A DNA stretch of 47,176 nt from a virus. Shown piece by piece: positions 30,894 through 38,353 of the stretch. The position numbers and the translations under genes were made by a program. The notes under the pieces are model-generated. The model was not told where the DNA came from and made no database searches. It saw only the letters and a list, made by a program, of their open reading frames with translations. Position 1 is the first letter of the stretch. Each line of letters begins with the position of its first letter. The DNA lies in the IMG/VR virus record IMGVR_UViG_3300025141_014036, positions 1 through 47,176 of that record. One strand, given 5' to 3'.

Positions 30894-32353
30894 AGTAGCT
30901 CGCTTCTATTTGGCTCTTCGTCATTAAGGGTGGCTTGGAGTGCGCCAGCCTCAACCATATTTTCAAGGGTTCCGTTTTCCGTAACTTGAAAATTGTCAAT
31001 ACTGTAATTAATAAAATTAGGAACATACTTATACCTATTTCCTTCGGCTACTCTAACTAAGTCGTGATGACCTTGAGCCTCTCTGCCTTGGAATCGAGTT
31101 GCCAGAGGGATTAGCTTGTGCGTCCCGAATTCCGGCCCTTCTTGGGAAATCTCTTCGGGAGTCTTCCTTCTAAAGATAGCTACAAAAGACGCAAACCACT
31201 GTAGTCGGTCTGATTGTGCAATCGCGCTGCTGTCGTCATTTCCGCTTTCGGCGGACCTGTTTAGCTGGCAAGCCGTAAGTAGTGGTATGTCTAGTTCTAA
31301 TGTCAGTTCTTTTAGCGAGTTTACTTTCTCTCCTATTAATTCATATTCTTTTTTGTTGAAGTCTTTTTCTCCTGTAAGTTTTATGTAATCATAAACAACC
31401 ACGCAATCGTTGCCTCTGCCCACCTCTGAGTAGTACCACCTTCTTATGATGGAGCATATTTCTTCTATTGGCTTTCCTGCGACAGTCATATGCTTAACTT
31501 TTTCTTGAGCTAGTTTAAGTTTGTCTTTATTTTCGTTAAACTTTTTAACCATCTCCTCGTCCTTTTTCCACATTCCTGTTTCTAGGTGCCAAACTGATAT
31601 ACCGGTAGCAGACGAAGCAATACGGAACTGTACGTCAACTGTCGTCATCTCTGTGTCAAGTATTAAGGCAGGGCAATTGTTCATGACCGACATTCTAGTG
31701 GCCAAGTGGGAAAGGATAGTGGATTTGCCGTGTTTTGGCCTGCTCACCCATGCGTATATGTTCCCCTTTCTAATCCCCCCAAACATCCTATTGAAGTTTC
31801 TGTAAGGGGTCTTGAGCCCCATCTCTTCTTTAGGGTCATTGGCTCTCTCTTGAATTAAGTCTTCTATGCCTCCAAAAAGATCTTCTGGTTCGTTAAGTTT
31901 CGAATAGTTTTGAATTTTTTCATTGTAGATTTGGTCTGCTTCGCTTATAATAGAGTCAGCGTCTCTGTGACCGTTAGTTTTAACAAATGTTTTAAGTTTA
32001 TCTGCTGTTCCATCTATGTCGCGCCTAATCCTTATCTTGCAAAGCTCCTGACAAGCTTCTACAACAGCGCTCTTGTTGATTTGGGTGAAGGATATATCTT
32101 CAATGTAGTTGAAGATGTCTACCTCGTTCTTAAACGAAACTCCTAGGTTCTTTATTTGGTGAGCGAGGAGTGTTTTATCTAATTTCTTACCCGAAGATAG
32201 AATATCCTTGATGGTGGAGTATATGATGTAGTGCTCTTTAGATACGAAGTCGGACGCGTCTATGAACCTATCTACATCGAAAAAGACATTTGGGTGCTTT
32301 ATTAAGCCCCCTAATACATGTCGTTCTATCTTGAGAGAAGAAATGTTAGACAT
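30890..32353 (-). CDS. dnaB: DnaB-like replicative DNA helicase
   Basis: A 487-residue hexameric helicase. Residues 1-150 are the DnaB N-terminal helical domain (ERHVLGGLIKHP). The RecA-like motor follows with Walker A RPKHGKST at 205-212, a Walker B-type strand VVVYDYIKLTG, and TACQLNRS, the DnaB motif with the sensing glutamine. It would unwind DNA ahead of the polymerase. Helicase, primase, nuclease and polymerase occur in this order, which is typical of phage replication modules. A promoter whose -10 ends 9 nt before its ATG is present. Confidence 0.94.
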   Translation of the reverse strand: MSNISSLKIERHVLGGLIKHPNVFFDVDRFIDASDFVSKEHYIIYSTIKDILSSGKKLDKTLLAHQIKNLGVSFKNEVDIFNYIEDISFTQINKSAVVEACQELCKIRIRRDIDGTADKLKTFVKTNGHRDADSIISEADQIYNEKIQNYSKLNEPEDLFGGIEDLIQERANDPKEEMGLKTPYRNFNRMFGGIRKGNIYAWVSRPKHGKSTILSHLATRMSVMNNCPALILDTEMTTVDVQFRIASSATGISVWHLETGMWKKDEEMVKKFNENKDKLKLAQEKVKHMTVAGKPIEEICSIIRRWYYSEVGRGNDCVVVYDYIKLTGEKDFNKKEYELIGEKVNSLKELTLELDIPLLTACQLNRSAESGNDDSSAIAQSDRLQWFASFVAIFRRKTPEEISQEGPEFGTHKLIPLATRFQGREAQGHHDLVRVAEGNRYKYVPNFINYSIDNFQVTENGTLENMVEAGALQATLNDEEPNRSELL

Positions 32354-32362
32354 TCAGCTCTT

Positions 32363-32391
32363 ATTCTAAGCTAAACTGAATAAAAAATCAA
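32363..32391 (-). promoter_or_regulatory. Sigma70-type promoter for the helicase gene
   Basis: Minus strand: TTGATT (32391-32386), 17-bp spacer, TAGAAT (32368-32363). The -35 holds the TGA stop of the upstream acidic-protein gene. Nine bases separate the -10 from the helicase ATG, so the transcript should have almost no leader. Confidence 0.65.
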
Positions 32392-32708
32392 GAACAAAAA
32401 TCGTCTTCGTCGTTCCAGTCCTCTTCTTTGTATTCACTGTCTTCTTCTTCTTCTTCTTCTGGGGGCGGGGGAGGGGCTTCTCCACAAAGCTGACTTTTAA
32501 TTGTCTCTGCATTGAGTTCGTGTACACCTTGGAGCCAATACTCAGCGCCCTTTTGTAGGGCCATCATATTTAACTCGTTATCAAACTGGGCGTAATACCT
32601 TGGCGACCCCTTGTCATCAAAGGTAAAAAGCAAAAACCCCCCATAAGAAAACTCATTTAGTTGGCTAAGTAGCTTTTCTGGAATATTAAACCTATTAAAT
32701 TCCTCCAT
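32388..32708 (-). CDS. Acidic-tailed hypothetical protein
   Basis: A 106-residue protein with a mixed N-terminal domain (FGGFLLF-like strands) and a C-terminal third that is proline-rich (PPPPP) and then almost all Glu/Asp. An acidic tail like this is a feature of phage single-strand DNA-binding proteins, and the position before the helicase fits, but no OB-fold signature can be seen. The terminal DDF is not the classical DDxIPF. The role is a guess from composition and place. Confidence 0.55.
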   Translation of the reverse strand: MEEFNRFNIPEKLLSQLNEFSYGGFLLFTFDDKGSPRYYAQFDNELNMMALQKGAEYWLQGVHELNAETIKSQLCGEAPPPPPEEEEEEDSEYKEEDWNDEDDFCS

Positions 32709-32722
32709 ATGATTATATTACA

Positions 32723-33139
32723 CTATAAATCCACTTTAAATTTATTTTTAAAAAATTGTTTTGATAAAGAATCTACCTCATCGTGGTTTATTTCTATTAG
32801 GTTATAGGAGTTTGACTCCAACCATTCCAATTTTTTAAAGTCTCTATCAATGGACTTAAGGTAATTAACCCTTGAGTTTGCGTGAAAAAACTTGTTATAG
32901 TTGCCATGTTGAGCTCCGTTTACCTCAATGGCTATTTTTTTAGTAGCGTTTAGTATGTCTACTTTCATTCTGCTGCCATACACAGGGAACTCTTCGTAGA
33001 CAATACAGGTTCTCCAGTACTTCTTTAAAAACTGCTTTACATTATACTGTAGGTTGGACCGGCTTGACTCATCCCATTTGATTAAGTATTTGTTTACGTT
33101 CCTTTTCTCAAGGCGACCATATGTATTCAAGAGTCTCAT
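32723..33139 (-). CDS. Vsr/DUF559-like PD-(D/E)XK endonuclease
   Basis: A 138-residue nuclease-like protein. MKVDILN followed by KIAIEVNGAQH is the D...E-x-N core of short PD-(D/E)XK enzymes related to Vsr and DUF559, followed by a basic helix (RDFKKLEWLE) and the NLIEINHDEV strand. It probably cuts or nicks DNA; the target is unknown. The ATG at 33139 forms ATGA with the previous stop; the GTG at 33145 is the alternative. The next gene starts 15 bp on. Confidence 0.75.
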   Translation of the reverse strand: MRLLNTYGRLEKRNVNKYLIKWDESSRSNLQYNVKQFLKKYWRTCIVYEEFPVYGSRMKVDILNATKKIAIEVNGAQHGNYNKFFHANSRVNYLKSIDRDFKKLEWLESNSYNLIEINHDEVDSLSKQFFKNKFKVDL

Positions 33140-33306
33140 TTCCACTTACAGTAGCGTGGGTTCTCTGCTCTTTTGCGGCGCATGTAGTCTCTTTTTTGTT
33201 CTCTGCGTTTTTCCGCATTTTCTAGGTCATATTTTTTTTGAGCGCGGCGAACTGCCTCTTTCCCTTTTTGGGTTTTTCTGTATTTCTCTTGGCTGTCCTT
33301 TTTCAT
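33136..33306 (-). CDS. 56-residue Lys/Arg-rich protein
   Basis: A short helical and very basic protein (EKYRKTQKGKEAVRRAQ, then RREQKRDYMRRKRAENP). Tandem-like YRKT/YDLE/YMRR spacing is typical of small phage DNA- or RNA-binding peptides, but no family is certain. Its stop overlaps the next ATG (ATGA). The frame is open 17 codons upstream of the ATG, but without a standard start. Confidence 0.6.
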   Translation of the reverse strand: MKKDSQEKYRKTQKGKEAVRRAQKKYDLENAEKRREQKRDYMRRKRAENPRYCKWK

Positions 33307-33370
33307 CTCTCGTCCACTGGGAGCAGTAACTCTTCGCGGATTATTTTTCGGTTTTTTGAGCTAAGGGAAG

Positions 33371-33634
33371 CTAATCTGAAATTACTTGACGTATTTGCGC
33401 GAACTTTTTATTGATGAATGCAACGGCGTCGCAATCGGCTGCGTTCCTTTGCCGAAGGGATTTGATCTGGTATTCAATGTGCCTCTTCATCTCGGACCGA
33501 ACATGATCCCGCATAAGGATCTTATCATGCTTGACTTTTCGTGTGACCTTCTTCTTCGCGGCCTTCTTTTGTAAATGTTTTGTTTTCATCTGTTCTTCTT
33601 GTTCAAACGCTTTGCACAACTCTTCAAACTCCAT
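33371..33634 (-). CDS. Small charged helical protein
   Basis: An 87-residue protein with Lys-rich N-terminal helix (LQKKAAKKKVTRKVK) and a long C-terminal helix. It looks like a nucleic-acid-binding or coiled-coil protein without a known family. The ATG lies 5 nt after the U-tract of the RNA gene's terminator and has no ribosome site, so it may be expressed only on readthrough. Confidence 0.55.
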   Translation of the reverse strand: MEFEELCKAFEQEEQMKTKHLQKKAAKKKVTRKVKHDKILMRDHVRSEMKRHIEYQIKSLRQRNAADCDAVAFINKKFAQIRQVISD

Positions 33635-33639
33635 ATATT

Positions 33640-33676
33640 AAAAAAATGGTGGCGGGAGTATTTGTGTACCCGCACC
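33640..33676 (-). terminator. Rho-independent terminator of the RNA gene
   Basis: Minus strand: GGTGCGGG pairs with CCCGCCACC through 8 base pairs and one bulged C, with a 12-base loop (33676-33648), and is followed by ATTTTTTT. The U-tract ends 5 nt before the next ATG, so it could also act as an attenuator. Confidence 0.85.
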
Positions 33677-33845
33677 TTTTCAGTCCCCAAGAAACAAATG
33701 TTTCAGATCGACTTACTTCGGACTCACCCGCGATTTTCCTCAGCCGATTGGCCTCTGTACTTCTCGCAGTCGCTACGTTACCCCCGTGGGAGGGATTGTT
33801 CCGTCACACCGCCTTGCTCCGTCGAACAAGGAAATTCGTCTTGAT
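33640..33845 (-). ncRNA. Putative stand-alone structured RNA, about 206 nt
   Basis: A gene-free stretch framed by a consensus promoter (33880-33852) and a rho-independent terminator. G+C is 69 of 120 bases between 33721 and 33840, far above the surrounding AT-rich DNA. By eye it folds: CCTTGTTC/GAGCAAGG with a 4-base loop near the 5' end, CCTCC/GGGGG with a CAC loop, GCC/GGC around AATC, GAAAC/GUUUC around AUUU, closed by AGTCC/GGACT, and the terminator stem. No ORF lies on this strand. I cannot assign it to a known class: no tRNA-like T loop, no RNase P core. It may instead be the leader of the next gene. Confidence 0.65.
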
Positions 33846-33851
33846 TTAGTA

Positions 33852-33880
33852 ATCTTAGCATCAACTTAATTGATTGTCAA
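33852..33880 (-). promoter_or_regulatory. Strong sigma70-type promoter of the RNA gene
   Basis: Minus strand: perfect TTGACA (33880-33875), 17-bp spacer, TAAGAT (33857-33852). The TGA within the -35 is the stop of the gene at 33877-34248. Transcription would begin at about 33845. Confidence 0.8.
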
Positions 33881-34248
33881 GCAGCTTTTTCTTCCCAAGT
33901 TGGGTTGTATTTTTCCTGTAGCTTCACCCATGATTCGGTATAGAGCTTCTTATACTTCTCTCTCGACTTATCGTCCCAAACGTTATCATCTCTGCGCCAA
34001 TCGAATTGTTCTCTCGTATCGATCACGCAAGGGAACTTAGGATGAACAATCCTTTGTGCCCTGCTTGGGGAGCACTTGATATGCTTATCATAAATCAGCC
34101 AGCGGTGTATCCCGCTTTTATCCAGCTCTCCTGTTTCCATCCCCAAGTAAACTTGAGAATCCCACTTGCCTTCTATGAGTTTGCCACATTCATGGCACTC
34201 AATATCCTTGTACTTGTTTAGCTTTGGATCTTCTTTCACTCTTTTCAC
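33877..34248 (-). CDS. Zinc-ribbon-like hypothetical protein
   Basis: A 123-residue protein with CHEC at about 18-21 and HIKC near residue 56-59, a likely zinc site. The C-terminal half is charged and rich in Trp (DDNVWDDKSREKYKK). Proteins of this type occur in phages without known role. It overlaps the recA-like stop by 4 bp, and its own TGA is part of the RNA gene's promoter. Confidence 0.6.
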   Translation of the reverse strand: MKRVKEDPKLNKYKDIECHECGKLIEGKWDSQVYLGMETGELDKSGIHRWLIYDKHIKCSPSRAQRIVHPKFPCVIDTREQFDWRRDDNVWDDKSREKYKKLYTESWVKLQEKYNPTWEEKAA

Positions 34249-35378
34249 GACAACGTCTCTTTAAACATTTTATAAAAATAATCAGTAGCTTTCGGGTTCT
34301 CTTCTAAGTAATTAAATAAACCGTTCTTGCCTTGGAATTTATCTGGTATGTCTATTTTCTTATCTTTTAGCTGTTGGGTAATCTCTTCGGAAACTTTAAT
34401 CCAAGCTCCAGACTTAGTTACAAACTCATATTGAATCAAGAGGTCAACAATCTCTAACTCTTTCCAGATGCTGGTGCCTCCTACTCTGCCTCTTTTAATT
34501 GGATATCTAATTACGACATTAGTCTTCTCGTTGGGAGACTTTTTAACTGTCAGCTTAGACCATTGCCCTAAGATTTTATTTGAGACTCTATCGGGAGCTT
34601 TTTTATCGTCCTCTAAAATGTAATCTTTTTTATATCTAGCTTCGAACTCAAGAATCCAGTTGGCAAAATGAAGCAAGGCGTTGCCTCCTGTGGCTGAGGT
34701 TTGCCTAATAGGCGCTTTTGAGTAGGGGTCAAGCTGTATGTCGGCTCTCACCTGACTAACAAAGATGGCCATATGCCCTCTCTTGGTCAAGGCTGTTGCG
34801 ACCTTCTTCATGAAGACAGAGCTTATAGTAGCCCCTCCTGCGACCTTAGTGGCATCGTGGAGGGCTTTTTCGCTGTCGCTCTTAGTCTGGAGGCCATCAA
34901 CTGAATCGAGTATAAAAATGTACTTTTTTCCTTCCTCGTTGAATTGTATCAACATCTTCATCATATCGAAGACTGACTCGTAGATATTGCTCTCGTAAAC
35001 AAAGCAAGTACCGTCTTTCCAGCTCTCTGGCTCACGAGTATCAATAAAGTCGACCCCTGAGCGCTCTCTCATTTCGGGACTCAGCCTGCCTTCGCACTTA
35101 AAATAAACCGCTCTAGAATTGGGCATCTTGAGAAAGTGTCTAGCTACTTCTAGTGCTTCTGAGGTTTTACCCCCTTCATTAATACCGCAAAAGCGGTGCA
35201 GTCCGGGGCCAAGGCCTCCTCCTGTCTCAATGTCAAGCGTTAGCGAGCCTGTCGAGACCTTGTATTCGATAGTCTCCTCGTAGTTGTAGTGATCCTCTTT
35301 GTGTGTTTTAAGGAAGGAGGAGAGTTGCTCTGATGCGGTTAAGAGGCTATCGTTAATTACTTTTTTCTTTGCTGCCAT
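34245..35378 (-). CDS. recA: RecA/UvsX-like recombinase
   Basis: A 377-residue recombinase of the RecA superfamily. Walker A is GINEGGKT at 65-72, preceded by the usual STGSLTLDIETGGGL; Walker B is FILDSVDGL near 155-163; the later VSQVRADI is the loop-1 region of RecA, and the NALLHFANWILEFE segment follows. It would pair homologous DNA strands during recombination-dependent replication. The C-terminal 100 residues are divergent and helical. The N-terminus overlaps the previous gene by 26 bp. Confidence 0.92.
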   Translation of the reverse strand: MAAKKKVINDSLLTASEQLSSFLKTHKEDHYNYEETIEYKVSTGSLTLDIETGGGLGPGLHRFCGINEGGKTSEALEVARHFLKMPNSRAVYFKCEGRLSPEMRERSGVDFIDTREPESWKDGTCFVYESNIYESVFDMMKMLIQFNEEGKKYIFILDSVDGLQTKSDSEKALHDATKVAGGATISSVFMKKVATALTKRGHMAIFVSQVRADIQLDPYSKAPIRQTSATGGNALLHFANWILEFEARYKKDYILEDDKKAPDRVSNKILGQWSKLTVKKSPNEKTNVVIRYPIKRGRVGGTSIWKELEIVDLLIQYEFVTKSGAWIKVSEEITQQLKDKKIDIPDKFQGKNGLFNYLEENPKATDYFYKMFKETLS

Positions 35379-35718
35379 GTCTTAAAAAATCAATAAGTGT
35401 TTTGGGTTCCTTATTTATCTCTACTTTTTCCACTTCTATCTCTTTATCTATCTTAGCATGTTCTTTTCTAAAGTCAAGCCTAGAAAGCTTCTTTTGTTTA
35501 AATAAATAATTTTTAAATTTTTCCGTACGGAACTGAGCTAGGCTCTCCATTTCTAGAGAGCTAAAATCTAAGTCTTTAAATATTTGCTCGCCAAAGTCTT
35601 TGATTAGCGCCTTTGCAATGACTATTTCTTTTGGCCAATTTACCTTTTCGGGTTCTTTGCAAAACTTCCAAACAAGGTACTGATAAATGTTATTAATCTT
35701 CTTTTTCTTTTTTGGCAT
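35353..35718 (-). CDS. Hypothetical charged protein
   Basis: A 121-residue protein with a Lys-rich start (MPKKKKKINN) and a mostly helical body with many Glu and Lys. No motif is recognised. It overlaps both the recA-like gene and the dehydratase by about 26 bp, longer overlaps than usual here. The place before recA suggests a DNA-related accessory, but this is only an inference. Confidence 0.55.
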   Translation of the reverse strand: MPKKKKKINNIYQYLVWKFCKEPEKVNWPKEIVIAKALIKDFGEQIFKDLDFSSLEMESLAQFRTEKFKNYLFKQKKLSRLDFRKEHAKIDKEIEVEKVEINKEPKTLIDFLRHGSKEKSN

Positions 35719-36745
35719 AGATAGCTAAATCAGATTCTACCATATCCTTAACCATTTTGTCAAACGAAATCTCTCTTTTCCATCCAAGCTCTTTTTCTGC
35801 GACACTTGGGTCTCCGTGGAGCAGGTCTACTTCTGCTGGCCTAAACCAACGTTCGTCAACTTCAGCAAGAACCGTATTGTCTTGGAACATTCTAAACTTG
35901 GCTTCAAGTCCCTCTCCACTCCAAAGGCCGGGGACGCCTGCGTTTTGAAAAGCTATCGAAACAAACTCTCTGACTGAATGAATTTTACCGCTAGCAAGGA
36001 CATAGTCCTTTGGTTCGTCTTGGTTAAGCATGAGCCAAACTGCCCTCATGAAATCACGGCTATCACTCCAATCTCTTTTGGACTCTATATTTCCTAGCTT
36101 TAGAGGTTCAAATTTTTCATTTTTTTGAATCTTGTGGTAGATCTCTGCAACTTTTTGAGTAATCTTTCTAGTTACAAACTCGGCTCCTCTTCTTGGTCCT
36201 TCGTGGTTAAAGAGGATCGAATGAACCGCATAAAGATCGTAAGATTCTTTATATACTTTAACTATATGTCTGGCAGCAGCCTTAGAGGCCCCATAGGGGC
36301 TTCTGGGCTTAATGGGGTGATTAATATCTTGTGGACTGTAGTCTACATCCCCAAATTCTTCTGATGACCCAGCGCTGTAGAACCTACAGTCAGGTTTGTG
36401 CTTTCTTATAGCCTCGAGACAGCGAATAACGCCAGATGTATTGCTATCGAAGACACTTAGGGGAGTATCCCAGCTAACGCCTACGTATGAGTTAGCTCCA
36501 AAATTAATAAAATAATCAGGCTCTATCTTCATCACTAGGTCGTTTATACTGGAGGAGTCCGCAAGATCTCCGTCAACAAGAGTAAATCTCTCGTGACCTC
36601 GAAAGCTTTTGATGTTGTCATAGTTTGGGGTGCCTGAGCGGCGCTGCATGCCATATATATGGTGGTCAGTGGCGCTAAGCAGGTATTCTGTCATGTTAGC
36701 TCCGTCCTGCCCAAGGATTCCCGTTATTAATACTTTTATGCTCAT
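35693..36745 (-). CDS. gmd: GDP-mannose 4,6-dehydratase
   Basis: A 350-residue extended SDR. GILGQDGANMTEYLL (8-22) is the characteristic Gmd Rossmann loop, then the NFGANSYVG block, SSEEFGDV with the catalytic Ser/Glu, and the YGASK motif. FNHEGPRRGAEFVTRKI and NIESKRDWSDSRDFMRAVW are nearly invariant in Gmd. It turns GDP-mannose into GDP-4-keto-6-deoxy-mannose, the precursor of fucose, rhamnose and perosamine. No fucose synthase or reductase is visible in the window, so the end product depends on host or outside genes. Confidence 0.95.
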   Translation of the reverse strand: MSIKVLITGILGQDGANMTEYLLSATDHHIYGMQRRSGTPNYDNIKSFRGHERFTLVDGDLADSSSINDLVMKIEPDYFINFGANSYVGVSWDTPLSVFDSNTSGVIRCLEAIRKHKPDCRFYSAGSSEEFGDVDYSPQDINHPIKPRSPYGASKAAARHIVKVYKESYDLYAVHSILFNHEGPRRGAEFVTRKITQKVAEIYHKIQKNEKFEPLKLGNIESKRDWSDSRDFMRAVWLMLNQDEPKDYVLASGKIHSVREFVSIAFQNAGVPGLWSGEGLEAKFRMFQDNTVLAEVDERWFRPAEVDLLHGDPSVAEKELGWKREISFDKMVKDMVESDLAIYAKKEKED

Positions 36746-36747
36746 GT

Positions 36748-37569
36748 CTATTTGTGTGTTGTGCTAAAACTTTTGATGTTTGCCAAATTATTCCATGTTT
36801 TCGTGAAACCTTTAGAAACTTTATTGACTTCGTTCTTATGGTATGGTCTAAAATTGTAAACAACGCATAGTCTATAGGGCTTTTTCTTAGGAGTAGTGGC
36901 TCTATGAATACAGTTTGGATCAAAAAGGCAAAACGTGCCAGCAGGACCTGTTATGCTTGATTGCTTAAAACCTCGGCCCTTGAGCTCTTCTAAGGCCTTC
37001 TCTGGTATTCTGCTTCCTTTATAGACTTGGGAAGAGTTAGTCTCGGGTGATATTTTAGAAGACTCTATTACCAGCCCTTGCCCTTCGGGGCTTTTTAAAA
37101 CTTCAAATGCTCCGGTATCTTCCTCTACGTCATTTAAATAAACCATCAGTTTTAATTGCTGGGGGGCGTCGTCGTCATAGTGCCAAATCCAAGAGCTTCT
37201 TTCTATCTTGTTAGGCAAGCTTTGGTATATTAAAATAGCCTCTACGATGGAGTGACAGCCGTATACGTTTTTTTCTAAATAGTCGCAAAAGAAGTTTCCT
37301 AATTCGTAAATTTCATTGCTGCCATAGTAATCGTTGACTTTAATTATATTTTTATGGCTTGGGTCAAATAACCCTTCCTTGGAGTTAATTTTTGACTTAC
37401 AGTAGTCGTGTATCTTGGCTACTTTGTTTTTGTAATCTTCTGGCCAAGGGAAAGAAGGGTCATCTGGGAGATAGGTGTGTAAGGAAAGGTCTTCTAAGGG
37501 TAGCAGCCCTATATATTCTCCTTCGTATACAGACTTACAGTGGTCATAATATTCTTTATATGTTGTCAT
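36748..37569 (-). CDS. 2OG-Fe(II) oxygenase, PhyH-like
   Basis: A 273-residue dioxygenase. The iron site is H-Y-D in IWHYDDDAPQQLK and the distal His in CIHRATTP, with the 2-oxoglutarate arginine in PYRLCVVYNF. The LMVYLNDVEEDTGAFEVL strand is typical of phytanoyl-CoA-type enzymes in sugar and natural-product clusters. It lies next to a methyltransferase and Gmd, so a hydroxylated or oxidised sugar is plausible. The substrate is not predictable. Confidence 0.83.
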   Translation of the reverse strand: MTTYKEYYDHCKSVYEGEYIGLLPLEDLSLHTYLPDDPSFPWPEDYKNKVAKIHDYCKSKINSKEGLFDPSHKNIIKVNDYYGSNEIYELGNFFCDYLEKNVYGCHSIVEAILIYQSLPNKIERSSWIWHYDDDAPQQLKLMVYLNDVEEDTGAFEVLKSPEGQGLVIESSKISPETNSSQVYKGSRIPEKALEELKGRGFKQSSITGPAGTFCLFDPNCIHRATTPKKKPYRLCVVYNFRPYHKNEVNKVSKGFTKTWNNLANIKSFSTTHK

Positions 37570-38353
37570 TTTTTTTAAAGCTCGCTAAAATAGCTGGAGC
37601 TTGTACTCCTTCCTTAATATCTACCAAGCTAAAGTTCTTCTCAAAGAGTTGAACCAAGGATAGTCCAGAGAAATAGTGGTAATGTCCATCCCACTGTTTA
37701 TCAGGATTTTTCTTATTTCTTTCAGTGAGAAAGCTAAAACGGTTGGTCGGCACCTCTATGACTAAAAATTTTTTACAAACCTGAGCAGCTTTATCGGAAA
37801 AGCTGTGAATGTCTTTTATGTGTTCAAGGGCATGCCAGCAAGTAACTAAGTCGTAAGACTTTTCGAAGTCTACAGAGCAAAAATCTCCTCTATAGGTTTT
37901 AAATCCATAAGATTCTAAGTTGTCGGCACACACATCACTTATCTCTTGGCACTCAACATTAACTGAGGTGTTTTCTTTTAATGTCTTTGCAAAGGTTCCT
38001 CCTCCGGCTCCTACATCTAAACAAGAAGGGCAATCTTTCAGTAGGGGCTCTACCTGTTGGAGTCTTTTTGCGCATATGTCTTTTCTGGCTTCATGAAAAT
38101 CTTCTGTGAATTTTCCTTCTGAGTCTACCTCAGAATCTCCTCTGGTTCCGAACTCGTTCTTTCTGTACTCTTCTTTATGATAGTTTAATCCATCTCCTTT
38201 GTAGTTTATGAAGATATGAAGACAGTCTTGGCATTGGTAGGATTCGTGAGCCACCTCAGGCATTCTCAACGACAAGCACACCGGGCAAAGTCTTTTTGCT
38301 TTAGGTCTGTTAAGGCTGTGAGCTGTCGCCCTTACTGAAGTTTTTCCACGCAT
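37556..38353 (-). CDS. Class I SAM methyltransferase with N-terminal zinc ribbon
   Basis: A 265-residue protein. Four cysteines (CPVC, about 23-26, and CQDC, about 41-44) form a zinc ribbon seen in sugar C-methyltransferases of the Methyltransf_13/23 type. SAM motif I is CLDVGAGGGTF, and WHALEHI is the post-I helix. C-methyltransferases with this ribbon act on keto-deoxy sugars such as the Gmd or SDR product. Its start overlaps the pyruvyl-transferase gene by 22 bp. Confidence 0.83.
   Translation of the reverse strand: MRGKTSVRATAHSLNRPKAKRLCPVCLSLRMPEVAHESYQCQDCLHIFINYKGDGLNYHKEEYRKNEFGTRGDSEVDSEGKFTEDFHEARKDICAKRLQQVEPLLKDCPSCLDVGAGGGTFAKTLKENTSVNVECQEISDVCADNLESYGFKTYRGDFCSVDFEKSYDLVTCWHALEHIKDIHSFSDKAAQVCKKFLVIEVPTNRFSFLTERNKKNPDKQWDGHYHYFSGLSLVQLFEKNFSLVDIKEGVQAPAILASFKKNDNI

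Noticed and set aside
33640-33845. Known RNA class (RNase P, tmRNA, hammerhead, group I intron)
   Set aside because: GAGGAAAAUC and CUGAGGA look like parts of RNase P or hammerhead cores, but the partner elements (second conserved region, stem II, T loop, P7) are missing.
33575-33849. Two plus-strand ORFs of 89 codons over the RNA region
   Set aside because: They lie antisense to the promoter-terminator-framed RNA, overlap each other in different frames, and all real genes are on the minus strand.
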